Part shown: in pieces, positions 35,594 through 44,158 of the stretch
How positions within the stretch are numbered: the first letter of the stretch is position 1
How the letters are laid out: every line of letters begins with the position of its first letter
Assembly: GCA_017794925.1 (NCBI GenBank)
Contig: CP051238.1
Location: forward strand, 3,551,328-3,615,327
DNA: 64,000 bases
Source: Aestuariibacter sp.
GTDB taxonomy: Bacteria > Pseudomonadota > Gammaproteobacteria > Enterobacterales > Alteromonadaceae
Direction of reading: 5' to 3'
The notes under the pieces: generated by a model
Databases searched by the model: none
The model's input: the letters and a program-made list of their open reading frames with translations, nothing else
What the model was told of the DNA's origin: nothing
Translations under genes and position numbers: made by a program

Positions 35594-38500
35594 GATTTCG
35601 CTCCTGATATTGCCTGGAAAAAGGGTTCATACACCTGAGCAAGCAATGACAAAGGCAACGCTTCTGCTTCAGGGAGTGTCGGGTAAAACCAGGCTAAATA
35701 CGGATTATTGCCCAGCACACTAAAGTCGCTGTTCGCATCGGTGAGCGACGACCAGCGTTTTTGCACTTCTGGATCTTGCTGCCAGTCATCGCTGTCAGTG
35801 CGCATATTGGCATGTTTTGCCAGCACCTCTGCCAATGCCAGATGCAAAATGGTAGGCGATTGTTCTACCTGACTAAATGCCAGCGAAATGCATTCAAGCG
35901 TGGTATTCGCCTTGTCTGCTGTCATGGCCGGCACGGTAACCGAACGTGTTGGGTAATTGTCTTTTTTCCAATCCACATAATAGAGGGTGAGCGGCATATT
36001 CGCGCCCTCACTGTTGGCCACCAGGGCCGTTAACCAGGCCTGAAAGCTGCGATGTATGGCGTGCTGCCCAACATGGTACATCACTAGTGATTCCTTGCTC
36101 AGATCACAATACGCAGAAAGCTGAATCTGTCCATTGTCGAACTGATAATAATCCCGTGTGGTGGCATGCTGCGACACGGTGTCAGCCAGCACCTGGGCGG
36201 CTTGCTCCCATTGCAACAACTCAAGTTCAGTAGTAGGCGTTTGTGGTACCCGTCCACTCAACTGATAACGCTGTGTCAGTGAGGCATCATGGCTTTCAGT
36301 ACGATAATATTCCACCATCCCCTCAACAAACTGATAACGGGTGAGCTTGTCAGTTTCAAACGGCTCGGCATCGTTTAGCACATCCATTTGCAATACCAGT
36401 GAGACCCCTAACTGCTTAGCCAGCCAGGCTAACGGGTCGCGGAAGCACTGTGTCAGCTCTTGTGTGGTCAGGCTGCGTTTTTGCACTGCCGATGGTAGGG
36501 TTAGCGACGATGCATGTTCGTCGTTTTGTTCCGGATTGACCAATGCCTGGGCCAGCCTGAACCAGCCTGCAGAGAATCCAGGCTGCGAAGGCGTAAAAGC
36601 GCCGGGGCTGAACGGATGTAAGGCAACCTGCGTGATGGCCTGACTGTCGTTCCATCCATAGCCTTGCTGCAAATAGTCCATCAACTCCTGGAGCACCAGA
36701 CTGGGCTGACGTTCAGAATTATCTACCGCGCTTCGCCCCTGGTAACTCAGAAATAAATGCTGGCGGGCTGAAATCAGCGCTTCCAGGAACAGATAGCGAT
36801 CTTCCTGACGACGCGAACGATCGCCCAGCCGCGCGGGACAGCGCGCCATAATATTAAAACTGCCCGGCGGATTACTGCGCGGGAACTCACCATCATTCAG
36901 GCCCAGAATAGCAATCACCTTGAAAGGAATACTGCGCATGGGCAACATAGAACAAAAGGTCACCTGACCGGTCATAAAGTGGTTGCCCGCATCCGGCGTG
37001 CCAAAGCGTTTGTTGAGTGTATCTCTGACCTCAACCAGGCTAAGGGCTTCGTCGAAAGACGCTTGTTCTGCCTGCAATGCAATATCCGCAATGGCCTTGC
37101 CAATGCTTTCCCAGCTGTCGTTGTCGTCCTGAGAAGGTGCGAAACAATCGTCTCTTAGCTGATGTAAATAATCTGTCCACTCGCTGGGCGTGCGCGGCTT
37201 TTTCAGTTGCTGTGTATGCTGAGCGAGTTGCTCCAGTACCAGCATAAGACGGCCCAGTTCTACGCTTTGCTGCCCTTCTACATCAGGCACGGTAACGCAG
37301 TCTGCCAGTAACTGTTCGTGGTCCTCGGCGACCATCCCTAACATCAACCGTTTAAAGCCCCAGGCCCAGCTAAACATGGGGCTGCCTGTGACCTGTTGGG
37401 AGCTCTGTGCTTTGTGCTCACCATCCAGCCCCCAGTGGATATTCGCCGCTCGTAGCCAGTGTTCAATCACAAGCAGGCTCTGTTCGGTCAGGCCAAATTT
37501 CTTCTGCAGCGGCGTCAAACTCAAATATTCAATAATTTGATTAACGCTGAACCGGCTATCGGGCAGTTGAAGCAATGACAGAAATGCAGCAATCAGGGGC
37601 TCCGCATCAAGCGGTGAGCGGTCTGCTACGCTACAAGGTATGCGCGGACTGGCGTCGTCTTCAAATCGCTGCTGACCAACCCGTGCAAACACGGCATCAA
37701 TGAATGGCGCATACTGCTCGATGGCGGGACACATCACCAGTACATCTTTGGGTTGCAGCGTGGGATCTTGATTTAACAATCCAAGTAAGTGTTCGTGAAG
37801 ATACTGTACTTCTCGTAATGCACTGTGTGCTGAACTCACAACAATACTGCGATCATCTGCCTGCCAACACGATAGGCCATTTGCTGTGCGAGCCTCCAGA
37901 ATATCCTGTTGCATCAGGTTCAGCAGCTGCGGCACCTGGTCGTTTTCATCTGGCGCAGGTACATCAAACGCACTGATTTCGTAGCTATCTAACTGAGTTA
38001 ACTGATTGAACAGATCCCGCCCCTGTTTACCCAGGTTAGCTAGCAGCGGATTGTCCTGATTTTGTGCCATCCAGGCTTCAATACCTTGCTCTCGCAGAAT
38101 GCGGGCCTGCTCACCACGCCCTGCAACGTTACCCCAGTAATTTACACAAGGGTTTAAGTGAAAAACGTGAACGTCAATCAGCGCTGACAACGCATCCAAA
38201 AAACCAACAAATTGCGGTGCCATGGTATTAATGGCAAAGAGGACAATGCGTGAGGGCAACCTGGCTTTTAGTTTATCGGGTGAGGCTTTCAGGCCTTCTA
38301 GTAACTGCTCGTACAAGCGTGCAGGATACAACGGCGTTTCCGTTACCAACGCTCGCCACAGGTAAGCTTGCCAGGGTTCATCAGGATCATCTGTCACAGA
38401 CTCATGCTTTTCCCATCCCTGCAGCCAATCAGGCCGATAAAGCAAATACTGCTCTATTAAATCTGCAAAATTTACCGCCAATTGCAATTTGCCCAGGGCG

Positions 38501-38865
38501 TGATCAGACGACAGGTAATGCGCCACTCTGGCCATGTCGGGTTGGCTGATATGCTCCTTATCATTCAGTAGCTTATAAATGCGCCAACGCAATACCTCCC
38601 GCCGATAAGGTGACTCCCGGGGAATGCGTGCTTCGCCTAATACAGTTCGGGCAATATCCCACATAAACCGCACGGGCAGCGGATAGTGAATGTTCATGGC
38701 GATGCCCTGTTCCTGGGCAAGCTGCATATTCAGCCAGTGCTGCATGCCGGGACTTTCGACAAGAATGATGTCCGGCGTAAATCCTTGTGCGGGCTGCTGG
38801 GTAAGCAACGTCGACAAAAGCACACTCAGATGCTCGAGTTTGTTCGAAGGATAAAGTGTTAGCAA
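35590..38865 (-). CDS. recC: Exodeoxyribonuclease V gamma subunit (RecC)
   Basis: RecC recognises Chi and holds the RecB and RecD motors together. The 1091-residue product aligns at its start ('LTLYPSNKLEHLSVLLSTLL') and contains 'ILVESPGMQHWLNMQLAQEQGIAMNI' in two pieces matching E. coli RecC. I use the TTG at 38865: a stop codon lies three codons upstream and the N-terminus fits the family. recC is directly followed by recB; the protease gene ptrA, which separates them in E. coli, is absent. A 44-nt gap separates it from the upstream lipoprotein gene. Confidence 0.95.
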   Translation of the reverse strand: MLTLYPSNKLEHLSVLLSTLLTQQPAQGFTPDIILVESPGMQHWLNMQLAQEQGIAMNIHYPLPVRFMWDIARTVLGEARIPRESPYRREVLRWRIYKLLNDKEHISQPDMARVAHYLSSDHALGKLQLAVNFADLIEQYLLYRPDWLQGWEKHESVTDDPDEPWQAYLWRALVTETPLYPARLYEQLLEGLKASPDKLKARLPSRIVLFAINTMAPQFVGFLDALSALIDVHVFHLNPCVNYWGNVAGRGEQARILREQGIEAWMAQNQDNPLLANLGKQGRDLFNQLTQLDSYEISAFDVPAPDENDQVPQLLNLMQQDILEARTANGLSCWQADDRSIVVSSAHSALREVQYLHEHLLGLLNQDPTLQPKDVLVMCPAIEQYAPFIDAVFARVGQQRFEDDASPRIPCSVADRSPLDAEPLIAAFLSLLQLPDSRFSVNQIIEYLSLTPLQKKFGLTEQSLLVIEHWLRAANIHWGLDGEHKAQSSQQVTGSPMFSWAWGFKRLMLGMVAEDHEQLLADCVTVPDVEGQQSVELGRLMLVLEQLAQHTQQLKKPRTPSEWTDYLHQLRDDCFAPSQDDNDSWESIGKAIADIALQAEQASFDEALSLVEVRDTLNKRFGTPDAGNHFMTGQVTFCSMLPMRSIPFKVIAILGLNDGEFPRSNPPGSFNIMARCPARLGDRSRRQEDRYLFLEALISARQHLFLSYQGRSAVDNSERQPSLVLQELMDYLQQGYGWNDSQAITQVALHPFSPGAFTPSQPGFSAGWFRLAQALVNPEQNDEHASSLTLPSAVQKRSLTTQELTQCFRDPLAWLAKQLGVSLVLQMDVLNDAEPFETDKLTRYQFVEGMVEYYRTESHDASLTQRYQLSGRVPQTPTTELELLQWEQAAQVLADTVSQHATTRDYYQFDNGQIQLSAYCDLSKESLVMYHVGQHAIHRSFQAWLTALVANSEGANMPLTLYYVDWKKDNYPTRSVTVPAMTADKANTTLECISLAFSQVEQSPTILHLALAEVLAKHANMRTDSDDWQQDPEVQKRWSSLTDANSDFSVLGNNPYLAWFYPTLPEAEALPLSLLAQVYEPFFQAISGAKS

Positions 38866-38909
38866 GCCTGTTTATTCCCGTTTATTTTTGTTTATTTACC
38901 GATTTCCCA

Positions 38910-39455
38910 TCACTCGTCGTGATTTGGTAACCCGTTTTGCTCACGCTGCTTTCTGATCTCAACTTTGTTTTTCGCAACCTGTTGTTTAAACGACATAAAA
39001 CCCGCTTCGACTTCCGCATAGATGTCGGGGTAGGTATTTTTTGGGGTATGTCCGTTAGGGTGGCTTCGATGCCAGATTATTGCATTATCAATAAGGGTAA
39101 CCCACTTATCAGGATCGGCGCCTGCATATTCATTAATCTGCGGCCCAAGAACGGACTTCAGTGAAGCATATAATGCTCCATCAGCGGAAGGATCCAAATC
39201 AGGGTTGGCCATCAGGTAGGCGCGAAACCGAATTTGTCCAATGTAATACCATTCTACGGCCCGGTCTTTATCACCCTCGTTAAATACGTTGCCTGCCAAT
39301 AAAAAATAGGTAACTGGGTGTTTGTTTTCGATGTCAGTGATTAACTCATCGAGATTTTGCTCTGGTAGAATGGACTCGCGTGAAGATGGCGGCGCAGAGC
39401 TGCAACCTGTGAGTAAGAAGAGTAAAAAAATAACGGACGTATTAAAAACCTTCAT
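38910..39455 (-). CDS. Lipoprotein of unknown function, upstream of recC
   Basis: The 181-residue protein has a lipoprotein signal peptide with lipobox 'LLTGC' (Cys near residue 18), so it should be lipidated and anchored in the envelope. The mature part is soluble and contains 'FNEGDKDRAVEWYYIGQIRFR', reminiscent of tetratricopeptide-like helices. I start at ATG 39455 because AGGGA precedes it by about seven bases, rather than the GTG at 39461. It lies 44 nt upstream of recC on the same strand and could be co-transcribed, although no link to DNA repair is known. Not recognised further. Confidence 0.82.
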   Translation of the reverse strand: MKVFNTSVIFLLFLLTGCSSAPPSSRESILPEQNLDELITDIENKHPVTYFLLAGNVFNEGDKDRAVEWYYIGQIRFRAYLMANPDLDPSADGALYASLKSVLGPQINEYAGADPDKWVTLIDNAIIWHRSHPNGHTPKNTYPDIYAEVEAGFMSFKQQVAKNKVEIRKQREQNGLPNHDE

Positions 39456-39629
39456 CTGCACTTCCCTGACATAACCGGTATTTACTTGCCAATAATCGTC
39501 TTAAGGGCAATTATGGACACTGAACAATGGCTTAGTATGCCTTGAATCGAATTTGATAGAAATATGCAGGAAAAGGACTGGTGATTTATTAAACAAACGC
39601 GTATAGTGCAGCGCGTGGCAAGCAGAGAT

Positions 39630-39674
39630 AAAAAAACCCATACAGACCTCAGGACACGAAAAATCTGTATGGGG
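39630..39674 (-). terminator. Intrinsic terminator of the candidate small RNA
   Basis: On the minus strand CCCCATACAGA (39664-39674) pairs with TCTGTATGGG (39637-39646) across a 17-nt loop, followed by TTTTTTTA. It is a strong rho-independent terminator pointing away from any protein gene. Confidence 0.8.
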
Positions 39675-39753
39675 AAGGTTACGGGCCACATCCTAGCAAC
39701 TTTGAGCCGGCGTTGCCTGGCACCGGCCAAAGTTAGCGCTAGCACGCAGCGCA
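39630..39753 (-). ncRNA. Candidate structured small RNA
   Basis: About 124 nt on the minus strand have all elements of a free-standing RNA gene and no convincing reading frame. A promoter lies at 39760-39787. A long bulged hairpin spans 39696-39736 (AACTTTG+GCCGG paired with CCGGC+CAAAGTT). A terminator lies at 39630-39674. I do not recognise it as 6S, SRP, tmRNA, RNase P, Spot 42 or a known riboswitch. The 5' end is inferred from the promoter. Confidence 0.6.
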
Positions 39754-39759
39754 GTTAAC

Positions 39760-39787
39760 ATTTTATCTACTGCAGAATAGATGCCAA
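39760..39787 (-). promoter_or_regulatory. Promoter of the candidate small RNA
   Basis: On the minus strand a TTGGCA -35 box (39782-39787) and a TAAAAT -10 box (39760-39765) are 16 bp apart. The predicted start is near 39753. Confidence 0.65.
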
Positions 39788-40100
39788 AATAAATAACCAT
39801 CAAAAATCAATAACTTAACATGCTTTTAACAGTGTAATTGTATAATTTATTCATCAATGTGGTGCACTCGCACCGCAAAAGAGCATAGATAATTCATCAA
39901 CTTACTGCATTGCACCCACATAGTACAAATACACTTAACAGGTATTTGCGGCTCATTATTTTCTCTGTCTTTTCAGTTTTGCGTTTATGCCTGCCATGGT
40001 AACATTTACGGTAATTTCACGACTTCGCCGTTTATGCCGTCTGCGCCATTCACTGCCCGCGCACTGACTAACACCTGACGGCGCGCATACTATTATAAAA
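39788..40100. other. Intergenic region upstream of the dUTPase gene
   Basis: AT-rich to about 39960, then GC-richer with short frames on both strands (for example basic peptides between 39960 and 40080). None has a convincing ribosome-binding site. I see no RNA gene here. Confidence 0.4.
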
Positions 40101-40766
40101 ATGGACACCTTAATGCTGACACAACAACAACTTAATACCATGTTATCGCTACAAAACAACATGAACATCAAAGTAAACCCCGAGTGGCTTACTGCGGGTT
40201 ATGGGTACTTACGTGCAGCCATGGTGGAATCTGTTGAAGCGATTGATCATCACGGTTGGAAATGGTGGAAAGCGCAGGATAAAGATCTGCCTCAATTGCA
40301 AATGGAACTGGTCGACATCTGGCACTTTGCGTTGTCTGCCAGCATCATCGATTACAAAGGCGATATCGAAGCAACGGCTACAGCCCTTGCTGCCCAACTT
40401 GCAGAAAATAGCCCACACGTGCAGTTTGATGGCCAGCCTTATTCTCCTGCCAGTATGTCGTTACTGGACAATCTGGAACTGATGACCGGCATGTGTGCAG
40501 CCAAGCGTTTCAGCGTCCCTCTGTTTATGCAAATTGTGACACAGAGTGAAATGACAGGTGAAGAGCTATACCGCCAGTATGTTGGGAAAAATGTGCTGAA
40601 TTTCTTCCGTCAGGATAACGGATACAAAGCGGGTACTTACGTAAAAACATGGGATGGACGTGAAGACAACGCACACCTTGTAGAGGTGCTGGATAGCCTG
40701 GATATGAATGCGCCTGACTACGCAGAGCTGGTTTATAAAGGACTTACCGAACGATATCCTGCCTAA
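40101..40766 (+). CDS. Dimeric (all-alpha) dUTP diphosphatase
   Basis: The 221-residue protein matches the all-alpha NTP pyrophosphatase (MazG-like) dimeric dUTPase family, which hydrolyses dUTP to dUMP and keeps uracil out of DNA. Metal-binding ExxE appears in 'AAMVESVEAIDHHGWKWWK' and ExxD in 'QMELVDIWHFAL'. Further conserved is 'NVLNFFRQDNGYKAGTYVKTW' in two parts with 'WDGREDN'. This fold differs from the trimeric E. coli Dut. An ATG at 40113 is an alternative start; neither has a strong ribosome-binding site, and AT-rich sequence directly upstream raises the possibility of a short or absent leader. It converges on the GNAT gene with a 10-nt gap. Confidence 0.9.
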   Translation: MDTLMLTQQQLNTMLSLQNNMNIKVNPEWLTAGYGYLRAAMVESVEAIDHHGWKWWKAQDKDLPQLQMELVDIWHFALSASIIDYKGDIEATATALAAQLAENSPHVQFDGQPYSPASMSLLDNLELMTGMCAAKRFSVPLFMQIVTQSEMTGEELYRQYVGKNVLNFFRQDNGYKAGTYVKTWDGREDNAHLVEVLDSLDMNAPDYAELVYKGLTERYPA

Positions 40767-40776
40767 CGTATTACAC

Positions 40777-41292
40777 TCAAAGGTCGCTACGCAGTAAGGA
40801 AAATAGCGTTAAGTCAACCAGTTTTCCATGCAGATATCTTGCCTTGCGTAGCGTGCCTTCCAACACAAAGCCGTTTTTCTGCAGTACTTTTTCAGACGCA
40901 ATATTTCCGGCAACGGTGACGGCTTCAAGACGACTCATTGAAGTTGCTTTAAAAAAATAAGCCGATAATAACTGTAAAGCCTCACTCGCATACCCTCTGC
41001 CACGGTGACCGGCAAATATACGGTAGTACACTTCCCTACCATCCAGATAATGCCGGCTTTGTGAAAAGCCTGCATCACCGACAATGTGTCCCTCTAAATC
41101 AGTAATTAACAGTTTTCCCGTTGTATTGTCCCAGCAACCATTTCTTTCAAACTCTGTGATCAACACACGTTCAGACAACAGTGCAAAAGGCATAAATTCA
41201 CCGGGTTCGGTTAAATCTTCAGCCATTGCAAACAAAGAAGGTATATCAATTTCACGAATTGTTCTAACTATGACAGACTGCCCGCGTATCAC
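40777..41292 (-). CDS. GNAT-family N-acetyltransferase (RimJ/RimL-like)
   Basis: A 171-residue acetyltransferase of the RimJ/RimL-like group. The acetyl-CoA pyrophosphate-binding loop is 'IFAGHRGRGYASEALQLL' (about 92-110), and the C-terminal 'VAGNIASEKVLQKNGFVLEGTLRKA' segments are typical of enzymes that modify protein N-termini or small amines. The substrate cannot be inferred. The ATG follows a short AT-rich gap, with no operon partner. Confidence 0.85.
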   Translation of the reverse strand: MIRGQSVIVRTIREIDIPSLFAMAEDLTEPGEFMPFALLSERVLITEFERNGCWDNTTGKLLITDLEGHIVGDAGFSQSRHYLDGREVYYRIFAGHRGRGYASEALQLLSAYFFKATSMSRLEAVTVAGNIASEKVLQKNGFVLEGTLRKARYLHGKLVDLTLFSLLRSDL

Positions 41293-41438
41293 CTTTTTCT
41301 CCCGCTATTTTTCGATACTCATATCGAGTCAAAAATACGGAGTTAACGGTGAAACCAAAGTGAAATCAGAACTAAAACATCAGAGGAAATGTTGCCGAAA
41401 CAGGCGATAGCCATACAAAGACTACCACCTGATGAGAG

Positions 41439-41807
41439 TTAATTATTGTACTTGTCTGCGAGCTTCTGATATCGCTTGCAGGCGGGTGTTTCGTCATCTG
41501 ATTCCATTAACGTTGTGCAATCACGGGCTGCCATGGAATTCAAACATTCTGTTGCGGGCTCTACCAATTCGTGGAATTCGTCGACTTCTGCAATAGCAGT
41601 AAACTGCTGGCACATTTGGCCAACCATGTTTTCCACCATCCCCATCATCGATGCGGGTATATCATCATTACCCGCAATTTCTTTCTGGATACAGATTTTG
41701 GCTTTATTACACATGTTGTTTGCGGCATCGTTTAACTCCTTCGCCCCCGCAAACACATCACCTGCGGCCCATAAAAGAACGCTGACCAGCATGACTTTGC
41801 GAAACAT
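41439..41807 (-). CDS. Small exported cysteine-containing hypothetical protein
   Basis: The 122-residue protein has a signal peptide (MFRKVMLVSVLLWAAGDVFA, cleavage about 20). The mature part holds six cysteines (in 'NNMCNKAKICIQ', 'GQMCQQF', 'TECLNSM', 'RDCTTLM' and 'PACKRYQ'), a number suited to three disulfides in the periplasm. Methionine and glutamate are frequent. Not recognised. It lies 18 nt upstream... in genomic order after the acyl-CoA synthetase gene, on the same strand, so it may be the last gene of that transcript. The ATG is preceded by AAGGAG. Confidence 0.7.
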   Translation of the reverse strand: MFRKVMLVSVLLWAAGDVFAGAKELNDAANNMCNKAKICIQKEIAGNDDIPASMMGMVENMVGQMCQQFTAIAEVDEFHELVEPATECLNSMAARDCTTLMESDDETPACKRYQKLADKYNN

Positions 41808-41825
41808 AACTATCTCCTTGATTGG

Positions 41826-43475
41826 TTAATTTTCCCACACTATCGCTGTATCATACCGTTGATTGATGACCTCTGGGAAGCGTTCTTCCAGTACGTGGCG
41901 TTTTACTTTTAGCGTTGGAGTAAGTAAGCCATTCTCAATAGTCCAGGCTTCCATCATAACAATCAGTCTGTCGAGTCGCTGATGGCTCTCTAATTTTGTA
42001 TTTACCTTCTCGAACGTCTCTGTAAGTGAAGCGGTAACCTGTTGATCAGGCATAGCCTGCCCCTCTTCGGAAAGCACGAGTAATGCAATCGGCTGGGCCA
42101 GGCTTGCACCCGTCACACAGACCTGTTCAATCAACACGTTTTCCATCAACTTTGCTTCAATAGGCGCAGGTGTAACGTATTTGCCTTTGGCCGTTTTAAA
42201 GATGTCTTTAATTCGTCCTGTAATTTTGAAGTAATTATCTGCATCCACACTCGCCTTGTCGCCCGTGCGCAAATACCCGTCCTCAGTGAAGGCCTCGCGT
42301 GTTTTCTCTTCGTCGAGATAGTAGCCCACCATGTTGGCTCTTGATTTGACCAACAGCTCGCCTTCGTCCGACAGTTTAATCTCTACACCGCTCCACGGGT
42401 GCCCAATACAGCCTATTTTATCGTGGCGGAATGGCAAGGACGCGGTACCTAATGCCGCATTTTCCGTCATGCCCCACCCTTCACAAATTTCCACGTCTAA
42501 ACGGGCAAACCAGGTTATCACTGACGGCGGTATTGGTGCAGATCCACTGGCACACACTTTGACTTCTGACAGGCCCAGACCAGCTTTGATCTTGCGTTTA
42601 ATCAGACTACTGACCAGAGGAATACGCAATAACAGGTCGAGCTTTTTCTGAGGTAGTTTATGTAGAATACCCAGCTGGAACTTAGTCCATAAGCGTGGCA
42701 CCGATACAAACAGTGTCGGTTTGCAGTACTGAACATCCCGTTGAAAGGTATCCAGTGACTCAACGAAAAACAGCTGCATACCCGCATGTAAGGCTGCCAT
42801 TTCGACTAACACTCGTTCTGTAATATGGGCAAGAGGTAAATAGCTCAGCAGACGATCCTGCTGGGATAGATTCAAATCACCTCGCCCTTGTGAACCGGCC
42901 CAGCTCAACGTATCAAATGTATGCATTACTCCTTTGGGATGGCCCGTACTACCTGAGGTATAAATAATCGTCATTAACTCATCCGGGCCAGGTACCGGGC
43001 TTTCGGCCATTGCCGGGCAATCTAAAAACTCCGCCCAGTACTCATCGGCTTTAATGCCCGGATACGGGAATGCAACGGTTTTAATGTTTTCGGGGATAGC
43101 GTCAACTTGGTTCTCGGTGTCGTCCAGCTTTCCAATGAATACGACTTTAACATCGGCGTGATTGAGCACGTATTGAATGGTTTCCGTACCGGCAGTGGCA
43201 AAGATGGGCACTGAAACATGCCCAGCCATCATAATGGCCAGATCGGTCATGATCCATTCTGCACAGTTTTTCGCGAGAATTGCGATACGACTACCTTTGT
43301 CTAACTGCATAGCCTCCAAACGATATGCTATACGCCTTACCGTATTGGCTACCATTGCCCAATTGTATTCCTGATAGTCGCCGTTTACAGGTTGCACAAA
43401 ACAGCGGTTGTCTGGTGTTGTCGTTTCCCATCGGTACAAGCACTCAAGAGGCGTTGCCGTTACTTCATTTGGCAT
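41826..43475 (-). CDS. AMP-dependent acyl-CoA synthetase (long-chain type)
   Basis: The 549-residue enzyme belongs to the AMP-forming ligases that activate fatty acids as acyl-adenylates and then CoA thioesters. It has the P-loop-like 'IIYTSGSTGHPKGVMHTF', 'EGWGMTENAALGT' and the hinge 'YLRTGDKASVD...GRIKDIFKTAKGKYV' in separate pieces, resembling FadD15-like/eukaryotic long-chain synthetases. I start at ATG 43475 (MPNEVTATPL) because GAGGG lies seven bases upstream; the longer frame (to 43520) adds an unlikely leader. Substrate chain length cannot be read. It diverges from the molybdenum hydroxylase operon. Confidence 0.9.
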   Translation of the reverse strand: MPNEVTATPLECLYRWETTTPDNRCFVQPVNGDYQEYNWAMVANTVRRIAYRLEAMQLDKGSRIAILAKNCAEWIMTDLAIMMAGHVSVPIFATAGTETIQYVLNHADVKVVFIGKLDDTENQVDAIPENIKTVAFPYPGIKADEYWAEFLDCPAMAESPVPGPDELMTIIYTSGSTGHPKGVMHTFDTLSWAGSQGRGDLNLSQQDRLLSYLPLAHITERVLVEMAALHAGMQLFFVESLDTFQRDVQYCKPTLFVSVPRLWTKFQLGILHKLPQKKLDLLLRIPLVSSLIKRKIKAGLGLSEVKVCASGSAPIPPSVITWFARLDVEICEGWGMTENAALGTASLPFRHDKIGCIGHPWSGVEIKLSDEGELLVKSRANMVGYYLDEEKTREAFTEDGYLRTGDKASVDADNYFKITGRIKDIFKTAKGKYVTPAPIEAKLMENVLIEQVCVTGASLAQPIALLVLSEEGQAMPDQQVTASLTETFEKVNTKLESHQRLDRLIVMMEAWTIENGLLTPTLKVKRHVLEERFPEVINQRYDTAIVWEN

Positions 43476-43706
43476 GTCTGGTCCCTCGGTAGGTAGTTTC
43501 ATTATTATAATTAACATCAACTTTACAAAAACATTTTAAATAAAGCCAATGAAAACAAATGTAACGTGCAGCTAAGTTAATAGATTGTGCGAATATTTTG
43601 GTCGTTTATCGATTCCCTGCGCATTTAATAGGAATAGGCATTGTGTTCGCGCAGCAATCATGTTTTTTTATACTCTGAAAACTACACTGAGTGAAGGATA
43701 CTCACC

Positions 43707-44156
43707 ATGAAAGTGACAATTAATCAAAAGACCTTCGACTACGACGGCGATCCGGCCATGCCATTGCTGTGGTTTATTCGCGATGACTTAAAAATGACAG
43801 GCACAAAATTTTCCTGCGGGATGGCGCTGTGTGGCGCTTGTACGGTACACATAGATGGTGAGCCAACACGCTCATGCCAGTTGCCAATGTCAGCTGTTCA
43901 GGGAAAAGAAGTCACAACAATAGAAGGCTTGTCAAAAGACGCGTCACACCCGGTACAGGAAGCATGGCGTGAACATAACGTCCCTCAGTGTGGTTACTGT
44001 CAGAGTGGACAAATGATGCAAGCCGCCGCACTGCTGAGTAAAAATGCCGACCCTAGCGATCAGGACATCGAAAGTTACATGTCTGGCAACATTTGCCGCT
44101 GTGGGACTTACCCGCGTATCAGAGCGGCGATAAAAACTGCTGCAGGGAAGGTGTAA
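43707..44156 (+). CDS. Molybdenum hydroxylase, [2Fe-2S] small subunit (IorA-like)
   Basis: The 149-residue subunit carries two [2Fe-2S] clusters of xanthine-oxidase-family enzymes. The plant-ferredoxin-type cluster ligands are in 'KFSCGMALCGACTVH' plus the later 'TRSC'. The all-helical second cluster is in 'CGYCQSGQMM' and 'GNICRCGTYPR'. The close relative is isoquinoline 1-oxidoreductase alpha. GAAGGA precedes the ATG. The large subunit gene starts 2 nt after the stop. No FAD subunit is present, as in IorAB-type enzymes, which pass electrons to external acceptors. Confidence 0.94.
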   Translation: MKVTINQKTFDYDGDPAMPLLWFIRDDLKMTGTKFSCGMALCGACTVHIDGEPTRSCQLPMSAVQGKEVTTIEGLSKDASHPVQEAWREHNVPQCGYCQSGQMMQAAALLSKNADPSDQDIESYMSGNICRCGTYPRIRAAIKTAAGKV

Positions 44157-44158
44157 CC

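Noticed and set aside
30066..39455. RecBCD locus as a possible phage-defence island
   Set aside because: The subunits are ordinary full-length RecC, RecB and RecD, with no restriction, toxin or nuclease partner nearby. It is housekeeping DNA repair.
39956..40171. Basic peptide frame on the minus strand upstream of the dUTPase gene (and a plus-strand counterpart near 39987)
   Set aside because: No ribosome-binding site, overlap with the dUTPase start and Arg-rich composition expected from the GC-skewed stretch.
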